From assembly GCA_017615755.1 (NCBI GenBank), contig JAFZZM010000001.1:62001-126000 (forward strand): a stretch of 64,000 nt of DNA. Reading direction: 5' to 3'. The notes under the pieces are model-generated. The model did not search any database. It saw only the letters and a list, made by a program, of their open reading frames with translations, and had not been told where the DNA came from. The position numbers and the translations under genes are program-made. This document shows, piece by piece, positions 1-7,962 of the stretch (within the stretch, counting starts at the first letter, position 1; each line of letters begins with the position of its first letter). This DNA is from Clostridiales bacterium. GTDB lineage: Bacteria > Bacillota > Clostridia > Saccharofermentanales > Saccharofermentanaceae.

Positions 1-132
1 GGATTCGTATTCGGTCTGCTTGGTATCATTATCTCCGTCATAACCATCGTTGCAAACATCCTCGTGGCCGCTTCTGTGCTCACGGTCTTTTTATTCGAAA
101 TACTTCCATTAGATCCGCCCGCCGCGACATGA
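1..132 (+). CDS. C-terminal end of a small membrane protein (5' truncated)
   Basis: Only the last 43 codons are present, in frame from base 1 to the TGA at 130-132. The fragment starts with GFVFGLLGIIISV and is almost entirely hydrophobic up to LFEIL, so it is a membrane helix or the end of a helical hairpin, followed by a short Pro/Ala tail. Such tails are common in small multi-helix envelope proteins (DUF4190-like), but too little is present to name a family. It is oriented toward the reverse-strand lemA gene, so the two are convergent. Confidence 0.5.
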   Translation, partial: GFVFGLLGIIISVITIVANILVAASVLTVFLFEILPLDPPAAT

Positions 133-149
133 TGCGCAGACGGGCGGAT
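113..149. terminator. GC-rich hairpin between convergent genes, possible terminator
   Basis: ATCCGCCCG (113-121) pairs with CGGGCGGAT (141-149), with a small inner GCG/CGC stem. It overlaps the stop of the truncated first gene. No clear T-run follows on either strand, so it is a weak terminator candidate or an mRNA 3'-end stabiliser. Confidence 0.35.
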
Positions 150-184
150 GATAGACACAATAGGATTCAGATCGACCGGATCGA

Positions 185-736
185 TCAAATCGAGATACTC
201 ACATTCACATCAGAACGCTTGGTTGCTTCTGCCTCGAAGAATTCTTCTTTCTTGATTCCTGAAGCACCGGCTACGATGCTTGTCGGGAAAGAAACGATCC
301 TCTGATTCAATTCGGATACGCTTGCGTTATATGCACGGCGTGCGCCCTGCAGATGCTCTTCCACATCCATGATCGCAACCTGAAGCTGACGGAAGTTATC
401 ATTTGCGTGCAGCTGCGGATAGTTCTCAGCAAGGAAATTCAGTTCCTTTTGAACCTCACCCATAGCAGAAGCTGCCTGGTTCTTCTCGGAGATGCTCATG
501 CCCTGACGAAGCTTAATGGCATCGAGGATCGTCTGCTTCTCAATTGTTGCATAAGACTTGGCAACATCGACCATCTTGGTCAGAACGTCATAACGTTTGG
601 TCAAAGCGACATCGATTCCCGAAGAAGCTTCTTCGATCTTCACTTTCGTTCTTCTCAGGCCATTCATGGTTGCGATCCACCAAAGGATAATGACCACTAC
701 TACAAATACAATTGCTCCAATAACATACTTTAGCAT
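185..736 (-). CDS. lemA: LemA family protein
   Basis: 183 residues, close to the usual LemA length. One N-terminal membrane helix (about residues 4-22) is followed by a helical extracytoplasmic or coiled-coil body. Typical LemA features are visible: NGLRRTKVKIEEA after the helix, the DVLTKMVDVAKSYA helix, RAYNASVSELN, and the SFPTSIVAGASG stretch near the C-terminus. The molecular role of LemA is not settled. It is often encoded next to DUF3137 or TPM-domain membrane proteins, and here the DUF3137 gene lies 47 bases upstream on the same strand, so the two probably form an operon. The start lacks a good ribosome-binding site; a hairpin sits at 748-770 just upstream. Confidence 0.9.
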   Translation of the reverse strand: MLKYVIGAIVFVVVVIILWWIATMNGLRRTKVKIEEASSGIDVALTKRYDVLTKMVDVAKSYATIEKQTILDAIKLRQGMSISEKNQAASAMGEVQKELNFLAENYPQLHANDNFRQLQVAIMDVEEHLQGARRAYNASVSELNQRIVSFPTSIVAGASGIKKEEFFEAEATKRSDVNVSISI

Positions 737-747
737 TTTCGTTTACC

Positions 748-770
748 GTACGGCCTTTCCTGGTCCGTAC
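748..770 (-). other. Small hairpin upstream of lemA start
   Basis: GTACGG (748-753) and CCGTAC (765-770) can pair across an 11-base loop in the DUF3137-lemA spacer. The only purine-rich stretch that could serve as the lemA ribosome-binding site (AGGAAAGG on the coding strand) lies in this loop. The structure could therefore tune lemA translation. No T-run is present, so a terminator is unlikely. Confidence 0.35.
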
Positions 771-783
771 TCTCCTTTTCTGT

Positions 784-1704
784 TTATTTGAAGATCTGAC
801 GATCGAGGTTTAATCCTTCAACAAATGAGGTCACTGCGTTGATCTCTCTTTGTACCTGCATGATATCATCGTTGTTCGGACTATGGTAGATAGGCGGTTC
901 AAGATGGTCCTTGCGGGAATTGATCGCCACATGCAGCTGATTATCCACAAATCCGATCATAATCTTACCATCACTTTGCGATGCGAGCTGCATCAGTCCT
1001 TGCATCAATCCGGGAGTCAGAAGATAGAATGCTTCCACTTCGTTCTGGCACAGACACTTGAACATCTTGTTGAACATCGCGTCTTCTGTCTTAAAAGCAT
1101 GTCTTCTTTCTGCTTTCTTCGTAAATATGCTCGTTCGTTTTCTCGCATATCCGAAACCCTGCTGGATGATCTGAAGATCCGCTTCGAAATTCTTATTTGA
1201 CTCGAAGATCATCCATCTTCCGCGAAGATATGTCGTCGTGGAAGAGTGTCCTTCTGAATCGTTTGTTTCATTCTGGATCAGGATATCCGATCTTTCAAAA
1301 GCAACATTGTTGTATGTTCCCCGGATATAATCTTCACTCTTATAAATGTTGCCCATCTGCATAAGGCCGGTCTGCGAGATCTGCTGACTCGGGAATCCGT
1401 ATTCCGGCTGATAGATCGCGTCCGGAATGACCTGACGCACCATCTCATATACATAGTGTGTCTTGTAAAAATTCCGGTATTCATTCAGTTTCTTCCTGTA
1501 AACTGCAAAGTGGAAGATCGCAACAAAAACGACCGAACCGAAAAAACCGCCAAACAGTGCCAGAGGACCAAAGTCAATATTTCTCGAACTTATCGTCATC
1601 ACCGCGGAAAGAATCACAATAGCAAGTGGTATAGCCCACATACAGATGCTAAGGATCATTACCTTTTTACGCATGCTTTCGATCATGCTCATATTCTCAT
1701 TCAT
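784..1704 (-). CDS. DUF3137 domain membrane protein
   Basis: 306 residues. Two membrane helices lie near the N-terminus (about residues 16-36 and 45-68), followed by a soluble domain. The soluble part matches DUF3137: the DYIRGTYNNVAFERSDI segment, LRGRWMIFE, a central MFKCLCQNEVEAFYLLTPGLM segment, and a late KIMIGFVDNQLHVAINS strand pair. DUF3137 proteins are membrane proteins of unknown activity that recur next to lemA, as here. The gene has a good GGAG site before ATG and is probably the first gene of the DUF3137-lemA operon. A possible -10 (TACAAT on the reverse strand) lies at 1729-1734. Confidence 0.85.
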   Translation of the reverse strand: MNENMSMIESMRKKVMILSICMWAIPLAIVILSAVMTISSRNIDFGPLALFGGFFGSVVFVAIFHFAVYRKKLNEYRNFYKTHYVYEMVRQVIPDAIYQPEYGFPSQQISQTGLMQMGNIYKSEDYIRGTYNNVAFERSDILIQNETNDSEGHSSTTTYLRGRWMIFESNKNFEADLQIIQQGFGYARKRTSIFTKKAERRHAFKTEDAMFNKMFKCLCQNEVEAFYLLTPGLMQGLMQLASQSDGKIMIGFVDNQLHVAINSRKDHLEPPIYHSPNNDDIMQVQREINAVTSFVEGLNLDRQIFK

Positions 1705-1780
1705 GTTTCTTTTTCTCCTTCTGAACTGATTGTACCTTTTTCCCGAGTATTCTGCTACATAAAGAAAACATAAATAGCAA

Positions 1781-1857
1781 CGGCTAATCAGGTTACTGCC
1801 ATTTAACGATGTCGAATAGTATTCACGATCCTGATTATGGCAATATCATATTAGCCG
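1781..1857 (-). other. Imperfect inverted repeat upstream of the DUF3137-lemA operon
   Basis: CGGCTAAT (1781-1788) pairs with ATTAGCCG (1850-1857), and inside it TGCCAT (1797-1802) pairs with ATGGCA (1837-1842). The two stems are separated by 8 and 7 unpaired bases. The element fills the gap between the AraC gene terminator and the operon promoter region. It could be a structured leader RNA or a regulator-binding region. I recognise no known riboswitch class. Confidence 0.4.
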
Positions 1858-1904
1858 ACAAAGGTAAAGTCATCACCAAGCAATGCTTAAGATTATCTAA
1901 AGTT

Positions 1905-1953
1905 ACAAAAAAGAGAGGAGCGCCGTGATCTGCATCACTTCTGCTCCTCTCTT
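1905..1953 (-). terminator. Rho-independent terminator of the AraC/GyrI-like gene
   Basis: AAGAGAGGAGC (1911-1921) pairs with GCTCCTCTCTT (1943-1953), with an inner GTGAT/ATCAC stem. Read on the reverse strand the stem runs straight into a T-run (TTTTTTGT). It lies 29 bases past the stop of the gene ending at 1982. Confidence 0.85.
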
Positions 1954-1981
1954 ATCTTAGCTCTTATCGTATGAGATCTCT

Positions 1982-2884
1982 TTACTCTGCTTTTTTGCGG
2001 ATCGGGATCCAAAGTTCGCAGATGAGACCCGGACGGCCCTTGGCATCATCGAAGTAGAGCTCATAGTCTGTCTCATCTACTGCCTCATAGCCACTCTGCG
2101 GGAGGAACTCTTTATAGAACTTCTCCCAGGTCTCGCCGATCACATCTGCATTCTCGCCGACACAGTCGAAGACGACATACGTTCCGGGCTTTACGTCCCA
2201 GATCTCAAAGCCTTTGGCTTCGAGTTCTTTTGCATCGAAATCGGGCGTATCCTCATCGATCAGGATACCGATGCCGTACTTAAATGTTGTCGCTCCTTCC
2301 GGTGTCGGTGTGCAAAGACCATAAAGGTCACGGTTGCCGTCTTCTTTAAGCATCCAGATCGGATGAAGCATCTGATTCTGATTACATTCGGCCCAGAAAT
2401 CCGGGATCTCGTGGTTGTCCTCGTCGTTAATGATCTCCGTCTTAAATGTTCTTGTAAGTGCGATAAACTTCTTTGCTTCTGTTTGTACGATACGATAATC
2501 CATACTCTTACCTCCATCAACAGTGAGTCGTATATTCAGGGGGCTGAACAGTACAAGTTTTCCGGAACCTTCTCTTGCTGCTTTTGGCGCGATACCGTGA
2601 AACCTCGTGAACGCTTTCGTAAAGCTCTCCGGCGTCTCGTAGCCGTACTTCAGAGCGATGTCCGTGATCTTTCCGTCGGTCTCGACGATCTCTCTTCCTG
2701 CCAGGGAAAGTCTTCTGTTTCGGATGTATGCATTCGCAGTGATGCCCGTAAGGAAGCTGAATGCCCTGTGAAATTCGTATGCCGAAGTGTGCACGTGCTT
2801 CGCAACGTCTTCATAGTTGATCTCCTCAAGGAGATGCGCTTCCATATAGGTAATAGCTTCCTGCATTGCTACGATCCATTCCAT
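1982..2884 (-). CDS. AraC family regulator with GyrI-like effector-binding domain
   Basis: 300 residues. Residues about 1-105 form an AraC/XylS DNA-binding domain with two helix-turn-helix motifs: NYEDVAKHVHTSAYEFHRAF, then ITDIALKYGYETPESFTKAF ending in FHGIAPKAAR. The rest, from about residue 128 (MDYRIVQTEAKKFIALTRTF), looks like the SOAP/GyrI-like small-molecule-binding domain of SobA/Rob/BmrR-type activators, with a late WEKFYKEFLPQSGYE and YELYFDD. It probably senses a small hydrophobic or cationic molecule and controls resistance or stress genes. It follows the 2966-3619 gene by 81 bases on the same strand and may share its transcript. Confidence 0.88.
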   Translation of the reverse strand: MEWIVAMQEAITYMEAHLLEEINYEDVAKHVHTSAYEFHRAFSFLTGITANAYIRNRRLSLAGREIVETDGKITDIALKYGYETPESFTKAFTRFHGIAPKAAREGSGKLVLFSPLNIRLTVDGGKSMDYRIVQTEAKKFIALTRTFKTEIINDEDNHEIPDFWAECNQNQMLHPIWMLKEDGNRDLYGLCTPTPEGATTFKYGIGILIDEDTPDFDAKELEAKGFEIWDVKPGTYVVFDCVGENADVIGETWEKFYKEFLPQSGYEAVDETDYELYFDDAKGRPGLICELWIPIRKKAE

Positions 2885-2965
2885 ACTTTCGTCCTCCTGT
2901 TGATGCTATTGTACGAGGAATCTGATGTCGGTACATTTCCCGCCTTGCGAAGATTTGTCAGGTCA

Positions 2966-3619
2966 TTACGACACCCACCATGTGCCGTCAGAACCATGAT
3001 ACAGCTGACCGACTTCTTCGGAAAGGACATTTCCCTCGAAATCTTTCGCAATAAGTTTGTGGTAGAACCTGTAGTCACCATTCGGACAGTCGTTTTCACA
3101 ATCCCATCCTTCTTCGATCCAGGCCTCAACATAAACTTTCCCGTCTGCGATCAACTCCACCGTTTCATTCGGTTCCAGGTCAAAAGCAAATTCTTCCGGA
3201 TAATACCCGTGGACTTTTTCGTCATGACTGATAATGTGTACTTTCTCACCGACGATCTTAAGGTTCAGAAGATCCAGTTTCTCCACATCCAGCTGCGTCA
3301 CGGCAACAGGTGCTGTCGGGGTGGTAAAAGAATACAGTGTGATCTTCTTTTCATCAAAATCACCTTGCAGGAAGAAGTACTTGCCTTCCAGAAATACCGG
3401 GCGTCCATACATGACATTTCTTTTCTTCGGGAAAGGGGTAAACACTTCTCCGCTTTCAAGATCGTAAAAAGAGATCACCGCGCCCTGGTATCCGCCTTTC
3501 TCCTGCCACTCGATCATGTCGTAGAAATCCTCTGTATCCGAGAGCGAGTACGCGAAGCGCTCCTGCCCTTCGACCCGTTCAATATATCTTCCTTCTACTT
3601 CGTTAAACTTTCTGATCAT
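2966..3619 (-). CDS. Uncharacterised soluble protein (217 aa)
   Basis: I do not recognise the family. The protein has no signal peptide or membrane helix and is rich in acidic and aromatic residues. Alternating strands such as AVISFYDLESGEVFTP, YFFLQGDFDEKKITLYSF and NLKIVGEKVHIISHDE suggest an all-beta, propeller-like fold. It ends in HGSDGTWWVS, and a Cys pair is present in WDCENDCPNGDYRF. It starts 5 bases after the stop of the membrane hydrolase gene (3625-5178), so the two are almost certainly co-transcribed. The start has a GAAAGGA site. Confidence 0.65.
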   Translation of the reverse strand: MIRKFNEVEGRYIERVEGQERFAYSLSDTEDFYDMIEWQEKGGYQGAVISFYDLESGEVFTPFPKKRNVMYGRPVFLEGKYFFLQGDFDEKKITLYSFTTPTAPVAVTQLDVEKLDLLNLKIVGEKVHIISHDEKVHGYYPEEFAFDLEPNETVELIADGKVYVEAWIEEGWDCENDCPNGDYRFYHKLIAKDFEGNVLSEEVGQLYHGSDGTWWVS

Positions 3620-3624
3620 AGTAA

Positions 3625-5178
3625 TTATCCTTTCTGAAGAAAACGCTTCACTTCTTTGGCAACAAGTTCCGGTGTGGCGTAATGAGGAGTATGTCCGCCA
3701 TTTTCGACTACCACGATTTCTTTTTCCGGTGCATCGATGTCTTCACAGAATTTTCTGGCCAGATCGCAGTTGCAGATAAAGTCCAGATCTCCAGAAATAA
3801 AATACATCGGGACATCGTACTTCAGATCGTAGGAATAGATATCATAATAGTAGATGGTCTGGAAAAGATCCTTCTCCAGCTCATAGTAATTATCCAGATC
3901 CATCTGCTTAAGTACCCACCTTACATCATTGACGGAAGTATAAGGTGAGAAGAATGCGCGAAGGATCGTATTGGTGGAATCGCCCTTCGGGAGGAACTTC
4001 GAAGTCGCATTTCGAAGTGTCATGTATTCAGTAAGGGAGTCACCGCTTTGGTATTCCTGATAAGCCTTTTCCAGAGAAGCAGTATCTTTACCCTCGGAAG
4101 TAGCGATCTCCAGTGCTTTTTCATAGGCGATCCTGTCCGATTCGATACAGTTCACGAACTGCCCGATTCCGATGTAGGCGCTGACTTTTTCGCTATGCGC
4201 CTGCACATATCTCGTTCCGACAACCGTGCCATAGGAGTGGCACATCAGAATGACCTTGTCCTTGTGAAACCTTTCGCAAAGATAATCCACGAGTTCATCC
4301 GTATCGAGAAGAGCTCTGTCAAAGGTCACCGTCGTATTCTCTCTGTCATCGTTTTTGAAATACGTCTTTCCGCAGCCTCGCTGGTCCCAGCAGACAACGG
4401 TATAGTCATCGATCAGCGGATCCGTAAAAAGCGGCGAGATCGGTGAATCAGGGCCGGCCGGACCACCATGGATATATAGGATGACCGGGTTATCCGTATT
4501 GCTTCCCCGGATCTGGATATACTGCTTCTGCCCGCCGATCGTGGCATACAGTTCTTCGTTGATTCCCTTGGAAGTACCGATGCAACTTCTAAAACAGTTG
4601 ATGTTTCTTCCCGCAATAGAAGTGATCGTCAGGAGCAGCAATAAAACAATAGGGATAAGGACCAGTGCTTTTAGGACCGTAATAGCCTTCTTTCTTTTCT
4701 TCTTCTCCACGACCTCATTTCTGTGCATGAGGTGGATGCCGATATGCCCGATAGATAAGATGATGGAAAATACGATCAGAAAGATGTTGACGCCATAGAT
4801 ACCCAGTGAGAAAAATGCCAGGCACGGAAGCGACGCTCCGGCAACAGGGAAACCTGCATAGCTGCTGTACATGTCGGCCATGGTCTTGGGACTTTTGAAG
4901 TAGCGGATCCAGTAGAGTTCATAAAGGATCATGAAGATGAAAGCCAGAATGAGCCATCCTGACCAGATCGATTCAAATCTCACATTCAGATCGGAAAAGA
5001 TAAGCGCACACATGCTTACCGTCACCTCACCGAAGCGTTCCAGTGCAAGAAGGACTTTGTTCTCGTTTTTTACATATTTCTCATAGTCGGCAGGCTGGTT
5101 CTTCGACCAGATAATGTTGGGAACAAACAGCATCACCAGAAAAATAAGACCTATGTATGAAAAACCAAAATGTATCAT
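3625..5178 (-). CDS. Membrane-anchored alpha/beta hydrolase (prolyl-aminopeptidase-like)
   Basis: 517 residues from the ATG at 5178, chosen because AGAGGTG lies 6 bases upstream; an in-frame start at 5211 lacks such a site. The N-terminal ~190 residues hold about five membrane helices. The C-terminal ~310 residues are an alpha/beta hydrolase of the prolyl aminopeptidase type: oxyanion motif HGGPAGPDSP, WDQRGCGKT, nucleophile elbow MCHSYGT (Ser nucleophile), a late Asp in SGDLDFICN, and catalytic His in GGHTPHYATPE. The substrate is unknown; peptide or ester hydrolysis at the membrane is likely. The fusion of a multi-helix membrane domain to this hydrolase type is unusual. Confidence 0.82.
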   Translation of the reverse strand: MIHFGFSYIGLIFLVMLFVPNIIWSKNQPADYEKYVKNENKVLLALERFGEVTVSMCALIFSDLNVRFESIWSGWLILAFIFMILYELYWIRYFKSPKTMADMYSSYAGFPVAGASLPCLAFFSLGIYGVNIFLIVFSIILSIGHIGIHLMHRNEVVEKKKRKKAITVLKALVLIPIVLLLLLTITSIAGRNINCFRSCIGTSKGINEELYATIGGQKQYIQIRGSNTDNPVILYIHGGPAGPDSPISPLFTDPLIDDYTVVCWDQRGCGKTYFKNDDRENTTVTFDRALLDTDELVDYLCERFHKDKVILMCHSYGTVVGTRYVQAHSEKVSAYIGIGQFVNCIESDRIAYEKALEIATSEGKDTASLEKAYQEYQSGDSLTEYMTLRNATSKFLPKGDSTNTILRAFFSPYTSVNDVRWVLKQMDLDNYYELEKDLFQTIYYYDIYSYDLKYDVPMYFISGDLDFICNCDLARKFCEDIDAPEKEIVVVENGGHTPHYATPELVAKEVKRFLQKG

Positions 5179-5260
5179 CTCTTTCACCTCTGCTTTTTCA
5201 GTATAGCACACAGCCGATCAGTTTTTTCCGTGCCGGGATCGTGTCCATAATTTGAATCAT

Positions 5261-5269
5261 TGATATAAT
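5261..5269 (+). promoter_or_regulatory. Extended -10 promoter element
   Basis: TGATATAAT has the TGn-TATAAT form of an extended -10 box (TATAAT at 5264-5269). It lies 32 bases upstream of the PNPOx-like gene start. No good -35 is seen, which suits an extended -10 promoter. Confidence 0.5.
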
Positions 5270-5300
5270 GGGATGGACACGAAATATGACGGAGGTATAC

Positions 5301-5717
5301 ATGGACAAGGAGAAGATCAGCAGATTCATAAAGAAGCAAAAAGTTTCCTTCATCTGTTCCCTGGACGAAGAGGGATTTCCGAATATAAAGGCGATGCTGA
5401 AACCGAGAAAATGTATAGGTCTTAAGGAGTTCTACTTCTCGACGAATACTTCGTCCATGCGTGTAAAGCAGTATCGTGCAAATCCGAATGCAAGTATCTA
5501 TTTCTATCACAAGGGTCTTATCCGTTATGAGGGAGTCATGCTTACGGGAACGATGGAGGTACTGACAGATCAGGAAACGAAGAACATGATCTGGAGAAAA
5601 GGCGACACGTTATTCTATAAACAAGGTGTGACGGACCCGGATTACTGTGTACTGAAATTCACTGCAAAGAAAGGCAGATACTACTGCGATCTTAAGACTG
5701 AGAGTTTTGAAGTGTAA
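5301..5717 (+). CDS. Pyridoxamine 5'-phosphate oxidase family (flavin-binding) protein
   Basis: 138 residues, the usual size for the small split-barrel flavin-binding family. The start at 5301 is set by GGAGG six bases upstream; the longer in-frame start at 5268 would overlap the -10 box. Family features are KVSFICSLDEEGFPNIKAML, a short hydrophobic-aromatic FYFSTNTSSMRVKQYRANPN, the ASIYFYHKG strand, and a final YCVLKFTAKKGRYYCDLKTE. Members bind FMN or F420 and act as oxidases or reductases, or are annotated as general stress proteins. The substrate here cannot be told. It is a single-gene unit. Confidence 0.85.
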   Translation: MDKEKISRFIKKQKVSFICSLDEEGFPNIKAMLKPRKCIGLKEFYFSTNTSSMRVKQYRANPNASIYFYHKGLIRYEGVMLTGTMEVLTDQETKNMIWRKGDTLFYKQGVTDPDYCVLKFTAKKGRYYCDLKTESFEV

Positions 5718-5719
5718 AC

Positions 5720-5756
5720 AGAAAAAGCAAAGGCTCAGACACATCTGAACCTTTGC
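5720..5756 (-). terminator. Terminator between convergent genes (reverse strand favoured)
   Basis: GCAAAGG (5727-5733) pairs with CCTTTGC (5750-5756), with an inner TCAGA/TCTGA stem. On the reverse strand it is followed by TTTTTCTG, so it ends the 5781-6134 gene. On the forward strand it lies 10 bases past the PNPOx stop and may work both ways. Confidence 0.75.
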
Positions 5757-5780
5757 ATGAAATACCGGATCGATAAACTC

Positions 5781-6134
5781 TCAGTCTCTGAAACGATAAA
5801 TGAGTTGCTGCATGGTATGCTCCTCATCCGAAAAATCACAGTACACCCATTCGATACCTAGAGGCGCCAGTGGGGTGGCTGCGTCATATTCTTTATATTC
5901 TGCAGAATTCAGATCACAGGCAACCTCAGCGATGATGCCAATGTTGGTCCACAGATTCCAACCCGGATTATCATGAGTCATTGGAATCGACCATGTGTTT
6001 CCATGCCCGCCATGTGCAACCGCATCTACCAGATCACGGAGTAACGCGTCATCGGGAAGTGAAATAATATATCTTCCGTTTTGCATGTCATCGCCCGCGC
6101 TTATGGAACGCCGGCCATATTTGATTTGAATCAT
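5781..6134 (-). CDS. Uncharacterised protein (117 aa)
   Basis: I do not recognise the family. The start at 6134 is preferred because AGAGGTG lies 5 bases before this ATG. The protein is small, acidic and cytoplasmic, with no membrane helix. It opens with a short beta-rich stretch (MIQIKYGRRSISAGDD), contains VAHGGHGNTWSIPM and LGIEWVYCDFSDEEH, and is aromatic-rich. It has its own terminator and lies just downstream of the XRE regulator at 6182-6751 on the same strand (47-base gap), so it may be co-transcribed with it. Confidence 0.6.
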   Translation of the reverse strand: MIQIKYGRRSISAGDDMQNGRYIISLPDDALLRDLVDAVAHGGHGNTWSIPMTHDNPGWNLWTNIGIIAEVACDLNSAEYKEYDAATPLAPLGIEWVYCDFSDEEHTMQQLIYRFRD

Positions 6135-6181
6135 ACTCACACCTCTGTGCTATCGTTTCTTTCTGTATTATCAAAAAAGGA

Positions 6182-6751
6182 TCAAAGTACCGCAATAACT
6201 GCAAGCAGTGCAATGATTCCCAGAATGCCAAGAAAAATACCGAGTTTGATCGACGCTTTCTTGTGCTGTTCTTTATTCATCTTACCTGTAAGCTGACGCA
6301 GTTTGATAACACTCATTATAGAATAGATAAGACCGACCGTCGCCAGAAACGCCGCCGCACCCTGAAATGCGCCATGTACTCTTGTCAGATTAAAGGCGAT
6401 AATGATTCCGATCAATGCGAAAAAGAGTACCGAAGCAGCGATGTAAGTCTTGAGGGATTTGATGATCTTCTCTTTTTCTGCATTTGTGTAGTCGGCTACC
6501 AATTCCAATGTTTCTTTCATATCTGTATTCATTTCGTCACTCTTCCTTTCTCCGTTCAATAATTCACGGATGTCCACTTCATAGAAATCAGCGAGTTCAA
6601 TGATCACGCTGATATCCGGCAATGTGTTACCATTTTCCCACCTGGATATTGTTCTTGTAGATACATAAAACTTCTCTGCAAGCTGTTCCTGTGAGAGGTT
6701 CTTTTCTTTTCTCAACTCTTTGAGAAATGTTCCGATCTTGACTTGATCCAT
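6182..6751 (-). CDS. XRE family regulator with C-terminal membrane helices
   Basis: 189 residues from the ATG at 6751, chosen for the AGGAGG site 8 bases upstream. Residues about 5-60 are a Cro/C1-type helix-turn-helix: IGTFLKELRKEKNLSQEQLA, then VSTRTISRWENGNTLPD and IIELADFYEVDIRELL. A short linker leads to three hydrophobic segments (SVLFFALIGIIIAF; AAAFLATVGLIYSIM; LGIFLGILGIIALLAVIAVL), so the DNA-binding domain is tethered to the membrane. Proteins of this layout are frequent in Firmicutes and often control cell-envelope or antimicrobial-peptide responses. The target here is unknown. Confidence 0.85.
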   Translation of the reverse strand: MDQVKIGTFLKELRKEKNLSQEQLAEKFYVSTRTISRWENGNTLPDISVIIELADFYEVDIRELLNGERKSDEMNTDMKETLELVADYTNAEKEKIIKSLKTYIAASVLFFALIGIIIAFNLTRVHGAFQGAAAFLATVGLIYSIMSVIKLRQLTGKMNKEQHKKASIKLGIFLGILGIIALLAVIAVL

Positions 6752-6916
6752 GCTGGCCTCCTTTCGAGAAAATAGTATCAACACCATCCGGAACTGACCA
6801 CGACAGAGAGTGACGGATGCCGTGATTTCAGTACCAGACAGGAAGTGTCCGGTTGTATTTTACCATATAATCCGAGGGTTTTCGGCGTGAGTAAAGAAAA
6901 CAGTTTACCTTCTTGA

Positions 6917-7792
6917 TCAATCTTTTTTCCGACTGTTTTTTTCCATGATCGAGTTTTCTTCGTCCCGGATTTCTTTTAGGATCTGCTCTTTTTCTTCTTG
7001 CAGCTTATTCATCCAGGTATAGATCTCATCCACGGCCGTTTTTTTGATTTCGAGTATATCTCCACCCACATTCGGGCGGCGATTGCGTATCCATGTCTTG
7101 ATCCGGCCTATCCCCAAGATCAAGAGAATGCATGCGTATATGATTCCCATCGTAATGAAGAAGGCTTTTAAATCGTTTATGTTTTGTACCATAGGCTTTT
7201 CGCCATGCTTCCCGCCTATGAAAGCAGGAATACAAAGAAGCAACGGTAAGAGCAACAAATACGCCACAGTATGATGCGGATCTATCACGTTTTTGATCTT
7301 TGGCTTCTTTTTCTCATTCTCTATACTGCCTTTGACATAGTCTTCAGCCTTTTTCATCTCATCCTGAGCCTTGATCAGTTCTTCTTCTGCGTTAAGCAGA
7401 TCCCGCACCTTGTTGCAGTACGCATCTATATTGCCGGGGATCCTGCATCGGGGAAGCCTTTCCTTAAGAGCAGAGATCGACGGATGCAAAGAGAGTTTCG
7501 AAAAATATTCCTCACTTAGCAGGTCCTCAGCGCGCACCAGAGCCGCTTCGACACTCTCTGCTTCAAGATCTTGTGCATAGATTCGAAGTAATTCATCCGG
7601 TTCTTTTGCCGTATAACGGGAAGGGATGTTATCGGAGATATCAATCGGTGACGTCTTTGGAGCAGGTGCAGACCCGGCCGCGTTTTCCGACGCGCTTTCA
7701 CTTTTGCCGCATTCTTTACATACAAACCGTTCGGAAAAAACGTCATATTCCATTTCCTTCGCACAAAAAGGGCATGTTCTTATGTCAGTCAT
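6917..7792 (-). CDS. Zinc-ribbon membrane protein
   Basis: 291 residues; GGGAGGT five bases before ATG. The N-terminus carries a zinc ribbon, CPFC at residues 7-10 and CKEC about 17 residues later. A cytosolic region follows with a SIDA-like helical stretch (ALKERLPRCRIPGNIDAYC) and charged coiled coil (AEEELIKAQDEMKKAEDYV). Next come two membrane helices (YLLLLPLLLCIPAFIGG; FFITMGIIYACILLILGIG) and a C-terminal coiled coil rich in Lys and Glu. Architecture and order match the protein at 46051-47223, so they are paralogues. The function is unknown; such ribbon-plus-coil proteins may be scaffolds. Confidence 0.7.
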   Translation of the reverse strand: MTDIRTCPFCAKEMEYDVFSERFVCKECGKSESASENAAGSAPAPKTSPIDISDNIPSRYTAKEPDELLRIYAQDLEAESVEAALVRAEDLLSEEYFSKLSLHPSISALKERLPRCRIPGNIDAYCNKVRDLLNAEEELIKAQDEMKKAEDYVKGSIENEKKKPKIKNVIDPHHTVAYLLLLPLLLCIPAFIGGKHGEKPMVQNINDLKAFFITMGIIYACILLILGIGRIKTWIRNRRPNVGGDILEIKKTAVDEIYTWMNKLQEEKEQILKEIRDEENSIMEKNSRKKD

Positions 7793-7962
7793 AGTCTACC
7801 TCCCATCCCTCTTGAATCTATCAAACCACAAAACCGATGGGAAATAAACCTGCTTCAGTCACAAAAATAGCACTTGTATTCAGGATATGATCCCTCTCCG
7901 CGCAAGAAATAATGGCATTGTGGTATAGTAGTGACAGATAATACTTGAAGGAGGCGGTCAAC

